In this document: piece by piece, positions 63,184 to 64,000 of the stretch
Layout: each line of letters begins with the position of its first letter
How positions within the stretch are numbered: position 1 is the stretch's first letter
Assembly: GCF_001456025.1 (NCBI RefSeq)
Contig: NZ_LMTZ01000086.1
Coordinates: 62,001-126,000 of the forward strand
Source of the DNA: Mastigocoleus testarum BC008
Lineage (GTDB): Bacteria > Cyanobacteriota > Cyanobacteriia > Cyanobacteriales > Nostocaceae
Reading direction: 5' to 3'
DNA length: 64,000 nucleotides
Notes under the pieces: generated by a model
The model's input: the letters and a program-made list of their open reading frames with translations, nothing else
Told to the model about the DNA's origin: nothing
Database searches by the model: none
Made by a program: the position numbers and the translations under genes

Positions 63184-63612
63184 ATGAGACAAAAACTAAC
63201 AGGTGGTTGCTTGTGTAAGAGCATACGCTATGAAGTTGATGAAGTCTTTGATTCCGGATACTGTCATTGTTCAATGTGTCGCAAACTCAGTGGTGCACCT
63301 GTTTTAGTTTGGGGTGTTGTAAAAGCGCCATATTTTCGGTTGGTTAAAGGTACACCTACTGAATATGCTTCTTCTGAAAACGGAATTCGGGGTTTTTGTC
63401 CGACTTGTGGTTCGCAACTGTTCTACCGAAACAAAGTATCCGATGATATTGAAATTAATTTGGGTACTTTAGACAATCCCGAACTTGTAGAACCTAAAGT
63501 TCATGTTTTTACAGATAATCAACTTAGTTGGTTTCAACTTTCTGACTCACTTCCCCGTTACCAAGACAATGTCATTCCCGACCCAGAGTATCGAAGTGGA
63601 AACAGTCAATAA
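63184..63612 (+). CDS. GFA-family (CENP-V/GFA domain) zinc protein
   Basis: The 142-residue protein has the zinc ligands of the GFA fold: GGCLCKSIRYEV, YCHCSMCRKLSGAP and GFCPTCGSQLFYR. Related proteins include glutathione-dependent formaldehyde-activating enzyme, but most family members have unproven activity. The ATG at 63184 is preferred over an adjacent GTG at 63181. It is convergent with the cyclic-nucleotide-domain gene. Confidence 0.88.
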   Translation: MRQKLTGGCLCKSIRYEVDEVFDSGYCHCSMCRKLSGAPVLVWGVVKAPYFRLVKGTPTEYASSENGIRGFCPTCGSQLFYRNKVSDDIEINLGTLDNPELVEPKVHVFTDNQLSWFQLSDSLPRYQDNVIPDPEYRSGNSQ

Positions 63613-63631
63613 AAAGTCTCTAGACTCACAA

Positions 63632-64000
63632 CTAATTCTTCACCCCAATAATATTTAAATTCTGATTTAACTCCCGAATGCGTCGAGAAAGAATACCAAT
63701 AATATTCACAGCAATTTCCGGAGTTTCTTCAATCGCATCATAAAGTTGTTCTTGGGTTAACTCCAAACATTCGGTAACTTCTAAAGTCGTAGCGGAAGCA
63801 GAACGGGGTTGAGAATCAAAAACCGCCATTTCACCAAAAGATTCTCCCTGTACAAATTCTGCTAATTTACGATTTCCCAAATGGGCTTTAACTTTACCAG
63901 AAATCACAATATAAAGAGACCTTCCTTCTTCTCCTTGTCGGAAAATAGTGTAATTAGATGGAAAAGATAACTCATCCATCACCGATGCTAAACGCACCAG
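63632..64000 (-). CDS. Cyclic-nucleotide-binding domain protein, 5-prime end outside window
   Basis: The visible 121 residues form a cNMP-binding domain: FPSNYTIFRQGEEGRSLYIVISGKVKAHL, FVQGESFGEMAVFDSQPRSASATTLE (phosphate-binding cassette with Glu and Arg) and a C-terminal helix ending RELNQNLNIIGVKN. The only in-window start is a GTG at the very edge, and the frame stays open to base 64000, so the protein very probably continues upstream. The conserved FGEMAVFD...PRSA binds cAMP or cGMP in the family. It may be fused to a transporter or membrane domain. Confidence 0.85.
   Translation of the reverse strand: MVRLASVMDELSFPSNYTIFRQGEEGRSLYIVISGKVKAHLGNRKLAEFVQGESFGEMAVFDSQPRSASATTLEVTECLELTQEQLYDAIEETPEIAVNIIGILSRRIRELNQNLNIIGVKN

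Overview
The window looks like chromosomal DNA of a low-GC filamentous cyanobacterium, most likely Nostocales. Evidence: many GCGATCGC (HIP1) octamers; heptamer-type short tandem repeats in intergenic DNA; and gene content typical of cyanobacteria (OpcA with Zwf, CyaC-type cyclase, DUF3038/DUF4335 pair, UPF0016 manganese exporter, RbpA-type RNA-binding protein, B12-dependent ribonucleotide reductase). The genus cannot be fixed from the sequence alone.

Layout. 0-4 kb: a secreted FecR-domain protein with a proline-rich tandem repeat tail, a PhoD-like phosphatase and a small coiled-coil membrane protein. 3.9-8 kb: a glutathione cluster, with a glutathionyl-hydroquinone reductase-type transferase followed by two tandem glutathione reductases, the first lacking the NADPH-binding residues. 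8-12.4 kb: YqiA-like esterase, hisC, a conserved HTH-like protein and a GNAT acetyltransferase. 12.4-18.6 kb: a long non-coding stretch with strong hairpins, the multidomain adenylate cyclase CyaC, a TonB-like protein and tRNA-Gly(UCC). 18.7-23 kb: pstS-C-A-B on the minus strand behind a probable Pho box. 24-30.5 kb: bioY, lspA, an acidic secreted repeat protein, an FHA-PBP1 fusion, a small Rieske protein and a small membrane protein. 30.7-33.7 kb: sdhA, a foldback repeat element, then a yybP-ykoY manganese riboswitch in front of an Mnx/UPF0016 exporter. 33.8-42.5 kb: TPR protein, basic conserved protein, DUF39 (homocysteine biosynthesis family), recQ, an OppB-type permease and apt. 42.9-46 kb: DUF3038-DUF4335 pair and a PNPOx-like flavoprotein. 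46.2-49.6 kb: nrdJ split by a group I intron that carries a homing endonuclease gene. 49.9-60 kb: two small genes, then fbp, zwf, opcA (oxidative pentose phosphate control, without tal), cobyrinate diamide synthase, a 51-residue membrane protein and an ECF sigma factor remnant. 60.2-64 kb: CsgG-like secreted protein, a three-gene cassette ending in an HNH nuclease, a GFA-family protein and a cyclic-nucleotide-binding-domain protein cut by the window edge.

Most notable. (1) The manganese riboswitch at 32806-33022 has a fully readable three-state pairing scheme that hides or exposes the ribosome binding site of the exporter. (2) The group I intron at 47408-48566 sits one codon after the radical-cysteine codon of nrdJ, with P1 and P10 pairings that fix both splice sites. 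(3) The upstream glutathione reductase paralogue appears switched towards NADH. (4) The HNH cassette at 61.6-62.8 kb has two members sharing a helical module and may be an undescribed system. (5) Repeat DNA has entered the reading frame of the cobyrinate diamide synthase. Phosphate (PhoD, Pst) and B12 (NrdJ, CbiA) themes recur, but the genes are otherwise an ordinary mosaic rather than one pathway.
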